Assembly (NCBI GenBank): GCA_963829085.1
Contig: CAWHHJ010000010.1
Location: 62,001 to 126,000, forward strand
Reading direction: 5' to 3'
Length of the DNA: 64,000 nucleotides
From: PALSA-1004 sp963829085
GTDB lineage: Bacteria > Pseudomonadota > Gammaproteobacteria > Burkholderiales > SG8-41
Under the pieces are notes generated by a model. The model was given only the letters and a program-made list of their open reading frames with translations, did not search any database and was not told the DNA's origin. Made by a program: the position numbers and the translations under genes. Below, one piece after another: positions 37,418 through 48,425 of the stretch (the stretch's first letter is position 1; every line of letters starts with the position of its first letter).

Positions 37418-38635
37418 TCAGGCAGTCGTTTTAGCGCGATACTTGTCGTAGATCACGCCTTGCGCGTGCAGCGCAGCCACCTCATCATCTTTGTAACCGA
37501 CGCTTTTCAGAACCTCATCGGAGTGCTGACCGAGCCACGGTGCGGCGGTGCGTACACGGGTGAACTCCGCACTCGTCTTAACGGGTGATCCCATGTTCTT
37601 CATGCGCCCGATTTTCGGATGATCGATTTCCGTGACCATTTTGCGCGCGACGATATGCGGGTCCGATAGCGCCTGGTCGTATGTATAGACCGGGCCGCCC
37701 GGCACCGCCGCAGCATCGAGCTTCTCGACCCAGTGCGCAGTCGGCTGCGTCATGAACACTTGCTCGATCTCGTCCTGTAGCTGGTCGACATTCTTCAGCC
37801 GCTCACGCAATGGATTGAAACGCGGGTCCTTCAGAAGCTCGGGCTTGCCGAGTACCTGCGTGCAAAAATTCGTCCACAGCTTGTCGTTATTGCCGCCCAC
37901 TGTCACGTAGCCGTCCTGCGTCTTGTACGCCTGATAAGGCGTCGAGCGACGATGGCGAGTGCCGTTGGCGAGCGGCAACTCACCCGAACCGAAGAATGCG
38001 CCGAACTCCCAGAACGTCCACGCGAGGCCAGCTTCGAGTAATGACGTCTCGAGATAGATTCCCTCGCCCGTCTTGAGTTTCTTGATGTAGCTGCCGAGGA
38101 TCGCGTAGAGCGCCGTGCTGCCGGCCGCGATGTCGTTCATGGCGATGCCGACTTTGGCAGGTCGCCCGCCCAATTCTCCCGTCATGCGCATGATGCCGCT
38201 CATGCCTTGCGCGATGATGTCGAAGCCGCCTTTCTTCCCGTACGGTCCCGTCTGGCCAAACCCCGATATGGAGGCATAGATGACGCCGGGATTTATCTTG
38301 CGGATCGCCTCGTAATCGATGCCCAGTTTCTTCGTGACGCCCGGCCGGAAATTTTCGACGATGATGTCCGTTTTCGCTGCCAGGCGCATGAAAACTTCTT
38401 TGCCCTGCGCCTGCTTCATATCTAGAGCGACGCTTTTTTTATTGCGATTCAATACGGCGAAACAGTAGCTTTCATCATTGACTTTCGGCTCAAAGCGGCG
38501 CGACCCGTCGCCTTCGGGAAACGTTTCAACTTTCGTTACATCCGCGCCCATGTCCGCGAGCATGAGCGTGCAGTAGGGACCGGCCATGATGGCGGTGAAA
38601 TCAAGAACTTTCACGCCCTCGAGAGGAAGCGACAT
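37418..38635 (-). CDS. CaiB/BaiF family CoA transferase (copy 1)
   Basis: 405 residues, intact; AGGAG precedes ATG 38635. Class III CoA-transferase features: VLDFTAIMAGPYCTLMLADMGAD at the N-terminus, EGDGSRRFEP, NRNKKSVALDMK, FRPGVTKKLG, FGQTGPY, and the catalytic Asp in AMNDIAAGST. The family moves CoA between acyl-CoA and free carboxylates (formyl, carnitine, succinyl-dependent). It stands alone on its strand beside a TctC receptor, suggesting activation of an imported acid. Confidence 0.92.
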   Translation of the reverse strand: MSLPLEGVKVLDFTAIMAGPYCTLMLADMGADVTKVETFPEGDGSRRFEPKVNDESYCFAVLNRNKKSVALDMKQAQGKEVFMRLAAKTDIIVENFRPGVTKKLGIDYEAIRKINPGVIYASISGFGQTGPYGKKGGFDIIAQGMSGIMRMTGELGGRPAKVGIAMNDIAAGSTALYAILGSYIKKLKTGEGIYLETSLLEAGLAWTFWEFGAFFGSGELPLANGTRHRRSTPYQAYKTQDGYVTVGGNNDKLWTNFCTQVLGKPELLKDPRFNPLRERLKNVDQLQDEIEQVFMTQPTAHWVEKLDAAAVPGGPVYTYDQALSDPHIVARKMVTEIDHPKIGRMKNMGSPVKTSAEFTRVRTAAPWLGQHSDEVLKSVGYKDDEVAALHAQGVIYDKYRAKTTA

Positions 38636-38799
38636 AATTGAGTTCTCCTGCGCCTGGTAAGCGTCTTGTGTGCGAGACAGGTTCTAGGTGTATGGCGATT
38701 TTAGCCGCTTTGCGCAATGGCCGGCGCATTGAATCGACCGCGGCTTTTGATCGATAATGCTGCGGCACTCGCATTGATGGAACTAAGAGGAGGACTCAT

Positions 38800-39761
38800 T
38801 TGCAACGCTCTATTGCACTAATCGCTGCGCCGTTGATTTTTCTGTCGGCAGCAGTGATCGCTCAGACATACCCGACTAAACCGGTGCGGGTGGTGATTCC
38901 ATGGCCGCCCGGCGGGTCGAACGACGTCGTGGGCCGCATCGTCATGCAACGAGTCGCCGAGAGCACCGGACAGCAATTCGTCGTCGATAACCGCGCCGGC
39001 GCGGCGGGGAGCATCGGCGCCGACGTCGTGGCGAAAGCACCGCCCGATGGCTATACCATCATGGTTCATTCCACCAGTCACGTGGGCAATGCACACCTGT
39101 ACAAAAAGCTCCCGTACGACACGCTGAAGGATTTTATGGGCGTGGCATTACTCGCAGCGCAGCCGGGCGCGCTTACCGTGCACCCGTCGTTGCCGGTGAA
39201 GAACGTCGAGAATTCATCGCGCTCGCGAAGAAAAGTCCGGGCACCATCAATTATTCATCGTCGGGTAACGGCAGTGCGCCGCATTTATCCATGGCGCTGC
39301 TCGTAGCGATGACGGGAATCAAGCTTGTCCATGTTCCCTACAAAGGTGGCGCGCCACAGGTGACGGCGCTGGTCTCGGGAGAGACACAAGCGTCGCTGGC
39401 AACTGTTTCGACGGTGCTGGTGCACATTCAGTCGGGCCGCTTGCGCGCACTCGGCGTGTCATCGGCAAAGCGCTCGGGCGTGCTGCCGGATGTGCCGACC
39501 ATTGCAGAGTCGGGAGTTCCCGGATACGAGATGAGCCCGTGGATTGGCGTTTTCACGCCGGCGGGGACGTCGAAAGACATCGTCAATCGCCTCAATGCTG
39601 AAATCAACAAGGCGCTAAAGACGCCGGAGGTCAGCCAGCTCCTCGCCAGTCAGGCGCTCGACGCGCTGGGCTCGACACCGGAGGAGTTCGATGCGCGCAT
39701 CAGAGCAGACTATGACAAGTACGCAAAACTCATCAAGCTGACTGGCGCGCAAGTCGACTAG
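38800..39761 (+). pseudogene. Bug/TctC-family receptor, one frameshift (TTG start)
   Basis: TTG 38800 follows GAGGAGG. Motifs VVIPWPPGGSNDVVGRI, NRAGAAGSIGADV, PDGYTIMVH and LPYDTLKDFMG, then the frame breaks at about 39208-39210 in GTCGAGAATTC; adding one G gives VEEFIALAKKSPG and the rest (VHVPYKGGAPQVTALVSGE). Span is 3n+2, so unlike the other breaks in the window this is a one-base loss. Confidence 0.85.
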
Positions 39762-39973
39762 AAGCGGATGTCGTATCACCGTGCGCGGCAGCGCTGCAAT
39801 GATTTGAGTGCGCCCGATGTAAGCGGACTGCGCCCGCGACTTAAATTTCGCGTGGGCTGACACGCGTACCATCGACGGGTTAGTATCCGGCTCGCAGATT
39901 CGGGCCTGGATGCGATTAGTTGTCGCGCCGCCCTTAACGAAGCACGCCGCACACATTCCATCGGAGAGCTGCA

Positions 39974-40906
39974 GTGAAAATACTTTTTTATGATGACTTT
40001 AAACTCGGTCTTTTGAAGGGCGACACCGTTATCGACGTGTCGTCCGTCGTTCGCGATATACCTCATCTGAGCGCCCAGGACCTGATCGCTGGCCTCATCG
40101 AGCGTTTTGATGATTACAAGAAGAGTCTTGACGAAGCGCTCGCGAAAGGCAAAGGCGTGCCCGTCAGCAAAGTGAGGATACGCCCGCCGCTGCCGCGACC
40201 GCATAACATCGATTGCATGGCGGTAAACTACATGGAGGATGGCACGCGCACCGAGCCGGCGCCCATCAACGCATTTCACAAATCACCGAGCGGCGTGATC
40301 GGCTACGACGATACGATGGTGCTGCCGGATGTGCCGGCATCGATCTTCGAGGGCGAAGCTGAGGTTGCGCTCGTTATGCGCAAGCGCGCATCACACGTCA
40401 AGGCCGCCGACGCGATGGATTACATCTTCGGCTACATGAATTTCATCGATGGCTCGGCCCGCGGTCTGCCGCCGGCCGGCAATACGTTCTATCAGATGAA
40501 GTCGCGCGAAACGTTTGCACCGATAGGTCCTTACATCGTCACAGCGGACGAGATCAAAGACCCGGGCAATCTCCAGATCAAGCTGTGGGTCAACGGCACG
40601 CTCAAGCAGAACTTCAATACCAGCGACATGGCGCATAAGATTCCGCGCTGCGTCGAATGGGTCACGTCGATACATTCTCTGGAGGCGGGGGATATTCTCG
40701 CGACGGGGACGAACCATCGCGGCCTGAGCAGTTTTCAGGATGGGGATGTGGTCGAGCTCGAGACTGAAGGGCTGGGACGGTTGAGAATCAACGTACGCGA
40801 TGACTTGAAGCGTACGTGGTCGCGGGAGTCGCGCCTCGAGCGCCAGCAGAAAAAACTCGAGGGCCTCGCACCTCAGCTCACCGGCAAGTACGCCGCGAAA
40901 ACTTAG
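39974..40906 (+). CDS. Fumarylacetoacetate hydrolase family protein
   Basis: 310 residues; GTG 39974 is preceded by GGAGAG. The FAH fold is recognisable: an N-terminal domain, then HNIDCMAVNYMEDG, FHKSPSGVIGYDDT, FEGEAEVALVMRK (metal Glu pair) and GYMNFIDGSARG (metal Asp). The Lys/Asp ... TGTNHRGL block is also present. Relatives hydrolyse C-C bonds in 2,4-dioxo acids or decarboxylate oxaloacetate and oxalocrotonate. It follows a receptor gene by 212 bp. Substrate unknown. Confidence 0.9.
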   Translation: MKILFYDDFKLGLLKGDTVIDVSSVVRDIPHLSAQDLIAGLIERFDDYKKSLDEALAKGKGVPVSKVRIRPPLPRPHNIDCMAVNYMEDGTRTEPAPINAFHKSPSGVIGYDDTMVLPDVPASIFEGEAEVALVMRKRASHVKAADAMDYIFGYMNFIDGSARGLPPAGNTFYQMKSRETFAPIGPYIVTADEIKDPGNLQIKLWVNGTLKQNFNTSDMAHKIPRCVEWVTSIHSLEAGDILATGTNHRGLSSFQDGDVVELETEGLGRLRINVRDDLKRTWSRESRLERQQKKLEGLAPQLTGKYAAKT

Positions 40907-40923
40907 TCCGCGCTGTACGGCAG

Positions 40924-42337
40924 TTACGGAATCTCGTAGACCGTAAACTCGTTTGCAATGCCGCGCAGCAGATGACGCTGTGCGACCGGTTTCAGGCCCG
41001 CATCGTCGAGCAGGCGCGCGGATACGGGATGCGCAATTACGGGCGCCGTGGCAAAAATTGATTGCGAGACGGCGAGGCCCTGTACCTCGCGCCGCGATGT
41101 TTACCGACTGCCCGAAGTAATCGAGACGATCGTTGAGCGTGACGGCGAGGCACGGTCCTTCGTGCAATCCGATCTTGAGCAGAAGATCCTCGTGCTTGCT
41201 CTCAGCGTTGAGTGTGTGCATCGCTTTGCGCATGCGCAAGGCCGCGGCGAGCGCCCGGTCCGGCGTCGGAAACGTCGCCATGACCGCATCACCGATCGTC
41301 TTGACGACGGCGCCGGCTTCCGCGGCGACGACTTCGTTCAATACCCGGAAGTGCGCCTTGACGATGTCGTAAGCGACAAGGTCTCCCACCCGTTCATACA
41401 GCTCAGTGGAACCCTTCAGATCCGTGAACAAGAATGTGAGGCTGGTGATTTTCAGGCGTTGATCGATGTCCAGCGCATCCGTGCGGTAGATGTCGCGGAA
41501 AGTCTGATTCGTCAGCAAGCGCTTTGCGGTGAGAAATTGCTTGCGTTTGCCGAGCATCGTGTGGAGCGCATCGCCGGCGATGTAGAGTGCCGGCAGCACG
41601 CGCACGTCCGTGCGGTTTTCCAGCATAAGTCGCAGCGGTCCCGGACGCAGATCCACGGTTCCGGTCGGCGCCTGCACTTTATTGAAGACGACCGAAAGAG
41701 TCTGACGTTCGCGCGTGGGCTCACCTTGCACATTTAAAAAATGCGAGGAGTGCGTGACCGGATCGAAGACGATGATGAACTGAGCGGGTATCTGCAGGGA
41801 CAGGTGGGCTTTCTCGCCCGGCGGCAGTTCGAGCGACTCAATTACGATCTGTTCGATGAATTCCTCGAATGCGTCACCCTCCGGTAACTCGAGTCCCGAG
41901 CTCCAGAACATTTGCCGCATGTAGTCCCACATCGGCAGCGTTTCCGGATGATGCGCAGCGATGCGGCGCGCGAGCGGACTTACCGTAAATGCGACCTCGA
42001 CCATTTCGTCGAGATTCGGCTCATATCCCGCGGCGCACAGGGCACACGCATAAGCTGCCTTGTCTACTGTCTTCAAGGTTGCGTTGGAGTCTAGGACGCC
42101 TCCGCAGCCGGGGCAGAGCACATTCCAAGAAAGATCGAACAGACCGAGGCGCGCCGCGTGCAGAAATGCAGCGATGCTGCGTTCTTCGTCCAGATTGTGC
42201 GCGTGCGCAAAGTCCAGCACATTGACGCGGCTTAACTCGCGATCGGCGGCGTCATGCACCATCCGCTCGATCGCAGCGACGACGCCGGCGTCCGCAGACT
42301 GACGGAGAACAGCAAACCGCGCTTCCGCTTCGCTCAT
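40924..42337 (-). pseudogene. Class III adenylate/guanylate cyclase with N-terminal zinc-finger-like region, one frameshift
   Basis: Residues ~1-260 resemble the DUF5939-type sensory part, with a Cys pair set (LCPGCGG ... YACALCAAG) that could bind zinc. The cyclase domain follows: TFLFTDLKGSTELYERVGD with metal Asp, EAGAVVKTIGDAVMATF, and LDYFGQSVNIAAR. The frame breaks at about 41083-41089; dropping one base continues VQGLAVSQSIFATAPV to YEIP and TAA at 40924. Span 3n+1. Product would be cAMP or cGMP made in the cytoplasm. Its place beside catabolic genes may be incidental. Confidence 0.82.
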
Positions 42338-42444
42338 CGCGAAAGATTACTCCAATTGCATGAAGAGGGCTGACGCACGTAACGGCGTTGCCTTGCACAC
42401 GTTGGCTGCCGTGCATGTTCCCGCCGCTTCATTACAGGTTCTGG

Positions 42445-43945
42445 TCAGTGCGCCGCTGCCACTGTTGGCGGGTGCGTCACGATCGATTTCAAGGCAGGCG
42501 TGGGTTGCCTGAGCTTGGTAAGGTCAGGCCGTGGCCGACGGAGCGACTCGATTCCCTCGAATGCCTGTTCCATCGCATGCGCCGCGCCGAGCAGCGCGCG
42601 ATCGCCGCGAAAACGTCCGACAACCTGCAGGCCGAACGGCATACCTTTGTGATCGACGCCGCACGGTACGGCAATCGCGGGATTGGTCGGCGAGCGTGAT
42701 TACATACGTAAGCGCGAGCCAGTGATAGTAGTTGTTGAGCGGCTTGCCATCCATTTCCGCGAGATAAAGCTGCGACCAAGGGAATGGAGATACTGGCGTC
42801 GTCGGAGCGAAGACAACATCGTAATCGCGGAACGTCTGCTGAAAGCGCCGGAAAATGCGCGTTTCTTCGACGTGTGCTCCTGCCATGTCGGCAAGCGACA
42901 TTTTCGCGCCGATTTCGTAGTTCGCGCGCACGTTGGGTCCGAGCGTGCTGGGATCCTTTTCGTAAGCGTCGCGATATTTCGCAACGTAATTTGCGGCGCG
43001 GATGACGTCAAAGCAGCGGTCGGCCTGCTTGAAATCGAATTCGACTTCGTCGCACGACCTGAACAGATGCCGCATTGCTGCGATCTTGTCGCGCAGCACC
43101 TTGCGAATCGGCTTGTCGACGGGACAGATACCGAAGTCCTCGGTGTAGGCGACGCGCAGCGAACCAAGGTCGCATTGCGGCGGCACTGCAAACTCAGTCG
43201 GGTTGACGGGATACGACAGCGGATCACAATCGTCCATCGCTGCCTGCGCCGCCAGGAGCTGGCACGCGTCGGCAACGGTGCGGCCCATCGGACCGACGAC
43301 CGAGATGGGTGTCCAGCCCAGACCGCGGCGCTCGACGGGCACGAGTCCGGGTGACGGGCGAAAGCCGATGACCCCGTTCATGGCGCCGGGAATGCGCAGG
43401 GAACCGCCGGTATCTGAACCTGTGCACACGGGCAGCATGTCGCACGCAAGCGCGACTGCGGAGCCGCCCGACGAGCCGCCTGCATTGAGCAGTGGATTGA
43501 ATGGATTGCCGGTAGCACCCCATACGACGTTGCGGCTGTTCGCGCCCGCGCCGAATTCCGGCACGTTGGTTTTGCCGATGACGATCGCACCGGCCGCGCG
43601 CACCCGCGCGACCATCGCGCTGTCGTGTGCCGGTACGTAGTCCCGATATAACTGCGAACCGAACGTCGTCAGCAGGCCGCCGGTTTCCTCGAGGTCTTTA
43701 ATGCCGGTCGGCAGGCCATGCAGAATTCCGAGCGCTTCTCCTTGCTGTGCCGCCTTTTCCGCAGCCTTCGCCTCCTTGCGCGCGCGGTCGTAACACGTTG
43801 CGGTTACGGCATTGACGGCTGGATTGATTTGCGCAATGCGCTCGATGCAGGCCTCCAGCAGCTCGACGGGTGAAAGTTCTTTCGAACCGATCAGGCGACG
43901 CAGCTCCACCGCGGTTTTGCTCAATACTTCGTCGTTCGCTGACAT
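42445..43945 (-). pseudogene. Amidase signature family protein (copy 2), one frameshift
   Basis: From ATG 43945: TGIKDLEET (Lys), AGGSSGGSAVALA (cis-Ser), GSDTGGSLRIPGAMNG (nucleophile Ser) and PSPGLVPVERRG. The frame breaks at about 42687-42692; dropping one base restores TNPAIAVPCG and MPFGLQVVGRFRGD, ending at 42445. Span 3n+1. It is divergent from a TctC receptor 86 bp away. The GSDTGGS motif is more canonical than that of copy 1. Confidence 0.87.
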
Positions 43946-44031
43946 GATTCTCGATCTCCCTGAAATGGCTGCCGCAGTATGTCAAGATCTCATCCGCCTG
44001 AGTTTAACTCTACGAGACCGGAGATACTCTG

Positions 44032-44997
44032 ATGCGCGAATCGGTTGCGGCGGCGATGGCGTGCTGTGTTTGGCTCATCGGATCGAACGCACATGCAGCG
44101 TTTCCAGAGCGGCCGCTGCGCTACGTGCTTGCGAGTGCGGCCGGCGGAGGCCCGGATGTAGCCGCGCGCATCATCATGGCGGAGCTAAGCAGGCAAACCG
44201 GCCAGCAGGTGATCGTGGACAATCGGCCGGGCGCGAGCGGCATCGTCGGCACGGAAGTCATCGTGCGTGCGACTGCGGATGGTTACACGATGGGTCACGG
44301 CAACATCAATACCATGGCCATCAACCGCAGCATCATACCCAAGCTGCCGTACGACATCGACCGCGACGTGCAGGCGGTCGTTCTCATGTACGGGTCCCCT
44401 AATCTGTTGGCCGTTACCCTCTCGCTGCCCGTGAAATCGGTGCAGGAGCTTATCGACTACGCTCGCAAAAATCCCGCTAAGCTCGCGTTCGCGTCGACCG
44501 GCAACGGCTCGAGCGTGCATGTCGGCATGGAGCTCTTCAAGTTGATGACCGGCACGCAAATGGTCCATGTTCCGTATAAGGCAGCAACTGTTGCAATCAC
44601 CGACTTGACTGCCGGCCGCGTGCACTTGATGGCCGACAATATCCAGTCAATCGGGTCGCATGTGAAAGCCGGGCGCTTGCGCGGTCTCGCCGTAACCAGC
44701 GCCCAGCGCGTGCCAGCGTTTGGCGACTTGCCCACGATCGCCGAATCCGGAGTGTCCGGTTTCGATGTCAGCGCCTGGGCTGGAGCCATCGTTCCCGCGG
44801 GTGTACCCAAATCTATCGTTGCGCGGCTGAACGCTGAGATCAACAAGGCGCTTCTATCTCCGACGGTTCAGGAGAAGCTGCCGGAGCTCGGTCTCGTCAT
44901 TCTGGGCAGCACGCCGCAGGAGTTTGCGGCGCACATAAAAAGCGAAACCGCGAAATGGGCGGACGTCGTCAAACGTTCAGGAGCGAAGGTCGATTAG
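44032..44997 (+). CDS. Bug/TctC-family receptor
   Basis: 321 residues; GGAGAT precedes ATG 44032. Signal peptide ends SNAHAA before FPERPLRYVL. The first ligand loop is LASAAGGGPDVAARI, without the usual P-F-P-P. Other motifs: DNRPGASGIVGTE, ADGYTMGHG, VHVPYKAATVAITDLTAG and PTIAESGVSG. The gene ends inside the tail of the convergent ThDP enzyme (21-bp overlap). Confidence 0.92.
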   Translation: MRESVAAAMACCVWLIGSNAHAAFPERPLRYVLASAAGGGPDVAARIIMAELSRQTGQQVIVDNRPGASGIVGTEVIVRATADGYTMGHGNINTMAINRSIIPKLPYDIDRDVQAVVLMYGSPNLLAVTLSLPVKSVQELIDYARKNPAKLAFASTGNGSSVHVGMELFKLMTGTQMVHVPYKAATVAITDLTAGRVHLMADNIQSIGSHVKAGRLRGLAVTSAQRVPAFGDLPTIAESGVSGFDVSAWAGAIVPAGVPKSIVARLNAEINKALLSPTVQEKLPELGLVILGSTPQEFAAHIKSETAKWADVVKRSGAKVD

Positions 44998-46633
44998 AAA
45001 ATCGCTGATGACGGAGATCATTCGCGCATCGTGTGTCAGAAGTGTCGTGCCGCGGTCACCGGCATCACGCGCCGGATCCAACTTAAGCTCGAGGATGGTA
45101 TTACGAGCTACAGTGCCGTTATTTGCTGCTAGAAATGCAGCGAGATGCGACTCGGTCGCGACTTGTGCGTAGTTCCAACCGTACAGTTTTGCGAGTCCGC
45201 TGAAGTCCATGACCGGCGGCTCGATGGTGAACAAATCCAGCGCGTGGCCCGTGATACGTTCCGCGGCCGCGTTTAGTGTGGAGTACCGGCGATTCGAGAA
45301 AATCACAAGCAGCATGCGCGTCTCGCAGTGAGCGGCAGTCCACAGCGCTTCGCTTGCGTAAAGCGCGGAACCGTCGCCAATTAGCGCCAATGTTTGCCGG
45401 TGCGGGTTGCCGATCGCAGCGCCGACCGCGGCGGCCAGTCCCCAGCCGATGCCGCCGCTGCCGTTGATCAAATATTCGCCGGCCGCTGCACGCATCAGCG
45501 CCTTGACGTCGGACGTTGATAGACCGGACTCATCGATAAGCAGCGCGTCATTGAATGATTGCAGCAGGGCGTGGACTGCGCGCGTCGGATGCAGCGTCGG
45601 ATTGCCTGGTAGCGGCAATTCGAGGGGCGCTCGCGACCTCGCTTTGTCGCCCGAGGATTTCAGAGCGCCGCCGATTTGGGCAAGCGCCGATTTCAGATCT
45701 GTAATCCTTGCGAGCTCGAATTCATCCTCATCCCAATGGTTTTCCGCACTTGCGCCGAGCCACGCTTTACGTCGGGGCAACGCGCCGTTACTGAATAGTG
45801 TCGTACGCAGTCCGCTCGCGCCGACGATCAGCATTGCGTCGTGACTGCTTAATTGCTTTGCGATGCTCGAACGGCCCGGCGCCAGGTATCCGGCGAAATT
45901 CTCCGAGCCTGCGTGGATCGGCAGCATCCCCGTATACGGCGCCGCGTACACAGCCGCGCCGATTTTCTCCGCGAGGTCCTGTAACTCAGCGCCCGAGTTC
46001 GACCAGTGAATTTCTTCCCCTGCGATGATGACCGGCGACGCGGCTGTTGAGAGAAAATTACGATAGGCCGATACATCTTCGGCCGACAATCCAGCCGGCG
46101 CGGTGACCGTAACCGCTGCCGGCGTGCCTTCGAATTCTTCTTCAAGCAAATCGGGCGGACAGATGAGTGCGACCGGACCGGTCGGTGGTGTAAGCGCGGT
46201 GCGGATCGCCTTACGAATGTAGAACGCTGCGCTCGCGGCGTCAGTCAGCGTGTACACGGCCTTGGTGACAGGCCGCGCCATCTGTTCAAGCGGCCCGTAG
46301 AGAATCGGGCTGAGTGTGCAGCATGCGGCGGTCCTGGCCGCCGACAAGCACGAGCAGCGGCGTGCCGGCCACGCCCGCCGTGTAGAGCCCACCGCTGCCA
46401 TTGCCCAAGCCCGGCGCAACATGCAGATTGACCACGCCGAGCGAGCGTGTGGAGCGTGCATAACCGTCCGCCATCGGTACTGCTGCGACTTCAGAAAGCG
46501 CGACGATATAGCGCAGTTGTTCCCGATGTTCGCACATGCGCACAAGGGGAATCTCGGTCGTTCCCGGATTGCCGAATATGTGCCGGACACCGTTGACTTC
46601 GAGTGACTGCAGCAGGAACTCAGCTATTTTCAT
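44977..46633 (-). pseudogene. Thiamine diphosphate-dependent enzyme (benzoylformate decarboxylase/acetolactate synthase-like), one frameshift
   Basis: N-terminal frame from 46633: HIFGNPGTTEIPLVR, then ALSEVAAVPMADGYAR with the catalytic Glu that activates ThDP. It breaks at about 46305-46308, an extra base in CAGCCCGATTC; the next frame gives PILYGPLEQMARP and runs to GDGSALYASEALWTAA ... VIFSNRRY, the GDG-N motif for ThDP/Mg. Span 3n+1. The NPGTTE start is typical of the benzoylformate decarboxylase-like branch. Expected role is decarboxylation of a 2-oxo acid to an aldehyde; an aldehyde dehydrogenase lies next upstream on the same strand. Confidence 0.85.
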
Positions 46634-46749
46634 GGTCGCGAGATAGCGAGGAGAGAATCACACAGCGAAATCATTCGACTGCCGCGAACAGCGTTGCAGC
46701 ATGCTTCTGCATCAGTTGCCTTCCTTTCGTCAGTCGCTCATCTTGATCG

Positions 46750-48250
46750 TCAGCGCATGATGAAAGGATTCGGCACTTCCTTGGCGGTTGAAATCCAGAC
46801 GCTCTTGGTCTGCAGATATTCCTTGATCATTTCCTGGCCGCTTTCACGTCCGAGGCCGCTGCGCTTGTAGCCGCCGAACGGCGAGCAGATAGCTCACCGC
46901 GCGATAGGTGTTCACCCACACTGTGCCCGCTTGCAGTTTTTCAGCCATCAGGAATGCGCGCCGCATGTTCTGCGTCCAGACGCCTGCGGCCAATCCATAG
47001 ATTACGTCGTTGCCGATAGCGATTGCTTCGTCCTCATCAGCGAACGGGATTACCGACAACACCGGTCCAAACACTTCCTCCTGGGCGATGCGCATCGAAT
47101 TTTTCACACCGGTGAATATCGTTGGTTCGACGAACCAGCCATCGCCGCATTCCGGTCGCGACGCTTTGCTGCCGCCGAGCGCTGTCGTCACGCCTTCCGA
47201 TTTTGCGATGTCGATGTAACTCAGCACTTTGCGGTACTGCGGCTGGTTGGTAACCGGACCGACCTGCGTGTCGAGACTCATCGGATCGCCCATGCGCGCT
47301 GTCTTGGCGAAGGCCACCAGCTTCTCGACGAACTGATCATGTATCGATCGCTGCACGAGCAGTCGCGAGCCAGCAATGCACGTCTGTCCCGTTGCCGCGA
47401 AAATACCGGAGATCGCACCCTTTACCGCGTTGTCGACCTCCGCATCGTCGAACACGATATTAGGCGACTTGCCGCCGAGCTCCATGCTTACGCGCTTGAG
47501 CCCCTTTGCGGCTGCTTCATAAATCTTCTGTCCCGTCGCATCCGATCCGGTGAAGGCAATCTTGGCCACGAGCGGATGCTCGACGAGCGGCGTACCCGCT
47601 TCGGGACCAAACCCCGTCACGACATTGACAACGCCCGGCGGAAAACCGGCTTGCTCGACGATTTTCATGAATTCGAGCAGTGATGCTGAGGTGTATTCGG
47701 ACGGCTTCAATACCATCGTGTTGCCGGCGGCAAGTGCAGGCGCCAGCTTCCATGCCGTCAGCAATAACGGTGAATTCCACGGAATGATGGCGCCGATCAC
47801 GCCGAGCGGTTCGAAGCGCGTGTAATTGAAGGTGTCCGGCTTGTCGATCGGAATCACCTGGCCTTCGATTTTGTCCGCGAGACCGCCATAGTAGTAATAC
47901 CACTGCGCCATATACGCAGTCTGTGCGCTCATCTCGGCGAGCAGCTTGCCGTTGTCGCGCACTTCGATTTCCGCGAGGAACTTCGCCTTATCAGTGATGA
48001 GATCACCGAGCTTGCGCAATAGCGCACCGCGACGGCTCGCGTTCATCTTTGGCCACTCGCCTGACGTGAATGCTTTGCGCGCCGCACGCACTGCACGGTC
48101 GACATCCGTCGCACCGCCGCGTGGAATCAGCGCCCACGCTTTACCGGTGTAAGGATTATGACTTTCGAATTGCTCGCCGGAGCCGGCGTTTACCCATTGT
48201 CCATCGATGTACATCTGGTAGCGAGCAAGCGTTGCTGCGGCAGTATCCAT
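46750..48250 (-). pseudogene. Aldehyde dehydrogenase family protein, one frameshift
   Basis: ATG 48250 chosen (upstream frame to 48277 has no better start). Motifs IIPWNSPLLLTAWKLAPALAAG, SMELGGKSPNIVFDDA (general base) and ATGQTCIAGSR (catalytic Cys). The frame breaks at about 46883-46886 after VNTYRAVSYL; dropping one base gives SPFGGYKRSGLGRE and the end at 46750. Span 3n+1. It could oxidise the aldehyde made by the downstream ThDP enzyme (inference from order: ALDH then ThDP enzyme on the same strand). Confidence 0.88.
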
Positions 48251-48425
48251 GGGCGTCTCGTAGCAGTTGGTTAGCAAACCGGTCGGGCTCGCATTCTAGT
48301 AGATCTTCTGCAAGCTTCATGCGCTGCGCGAAAGCTTGCCGCGCAGTTGGCGCGCTATCGATTTTACGGTAACTTACGCCAACGATTCCCGCCTCGACGA
48401 TACACCGGCGGCGTTGTTATCAGTG

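Noticed and set aside
41048..41737. 229-codon open frame on the plus strand
   Set aside because: Antisense to the cyclase domain whose motifs are clear on minus.
46931..47683. 250-codon open frame on the plus strand
   Set aside because: Antisense shadow of the aldehyde dehydrogenase; no family resemblance or ribosome site.
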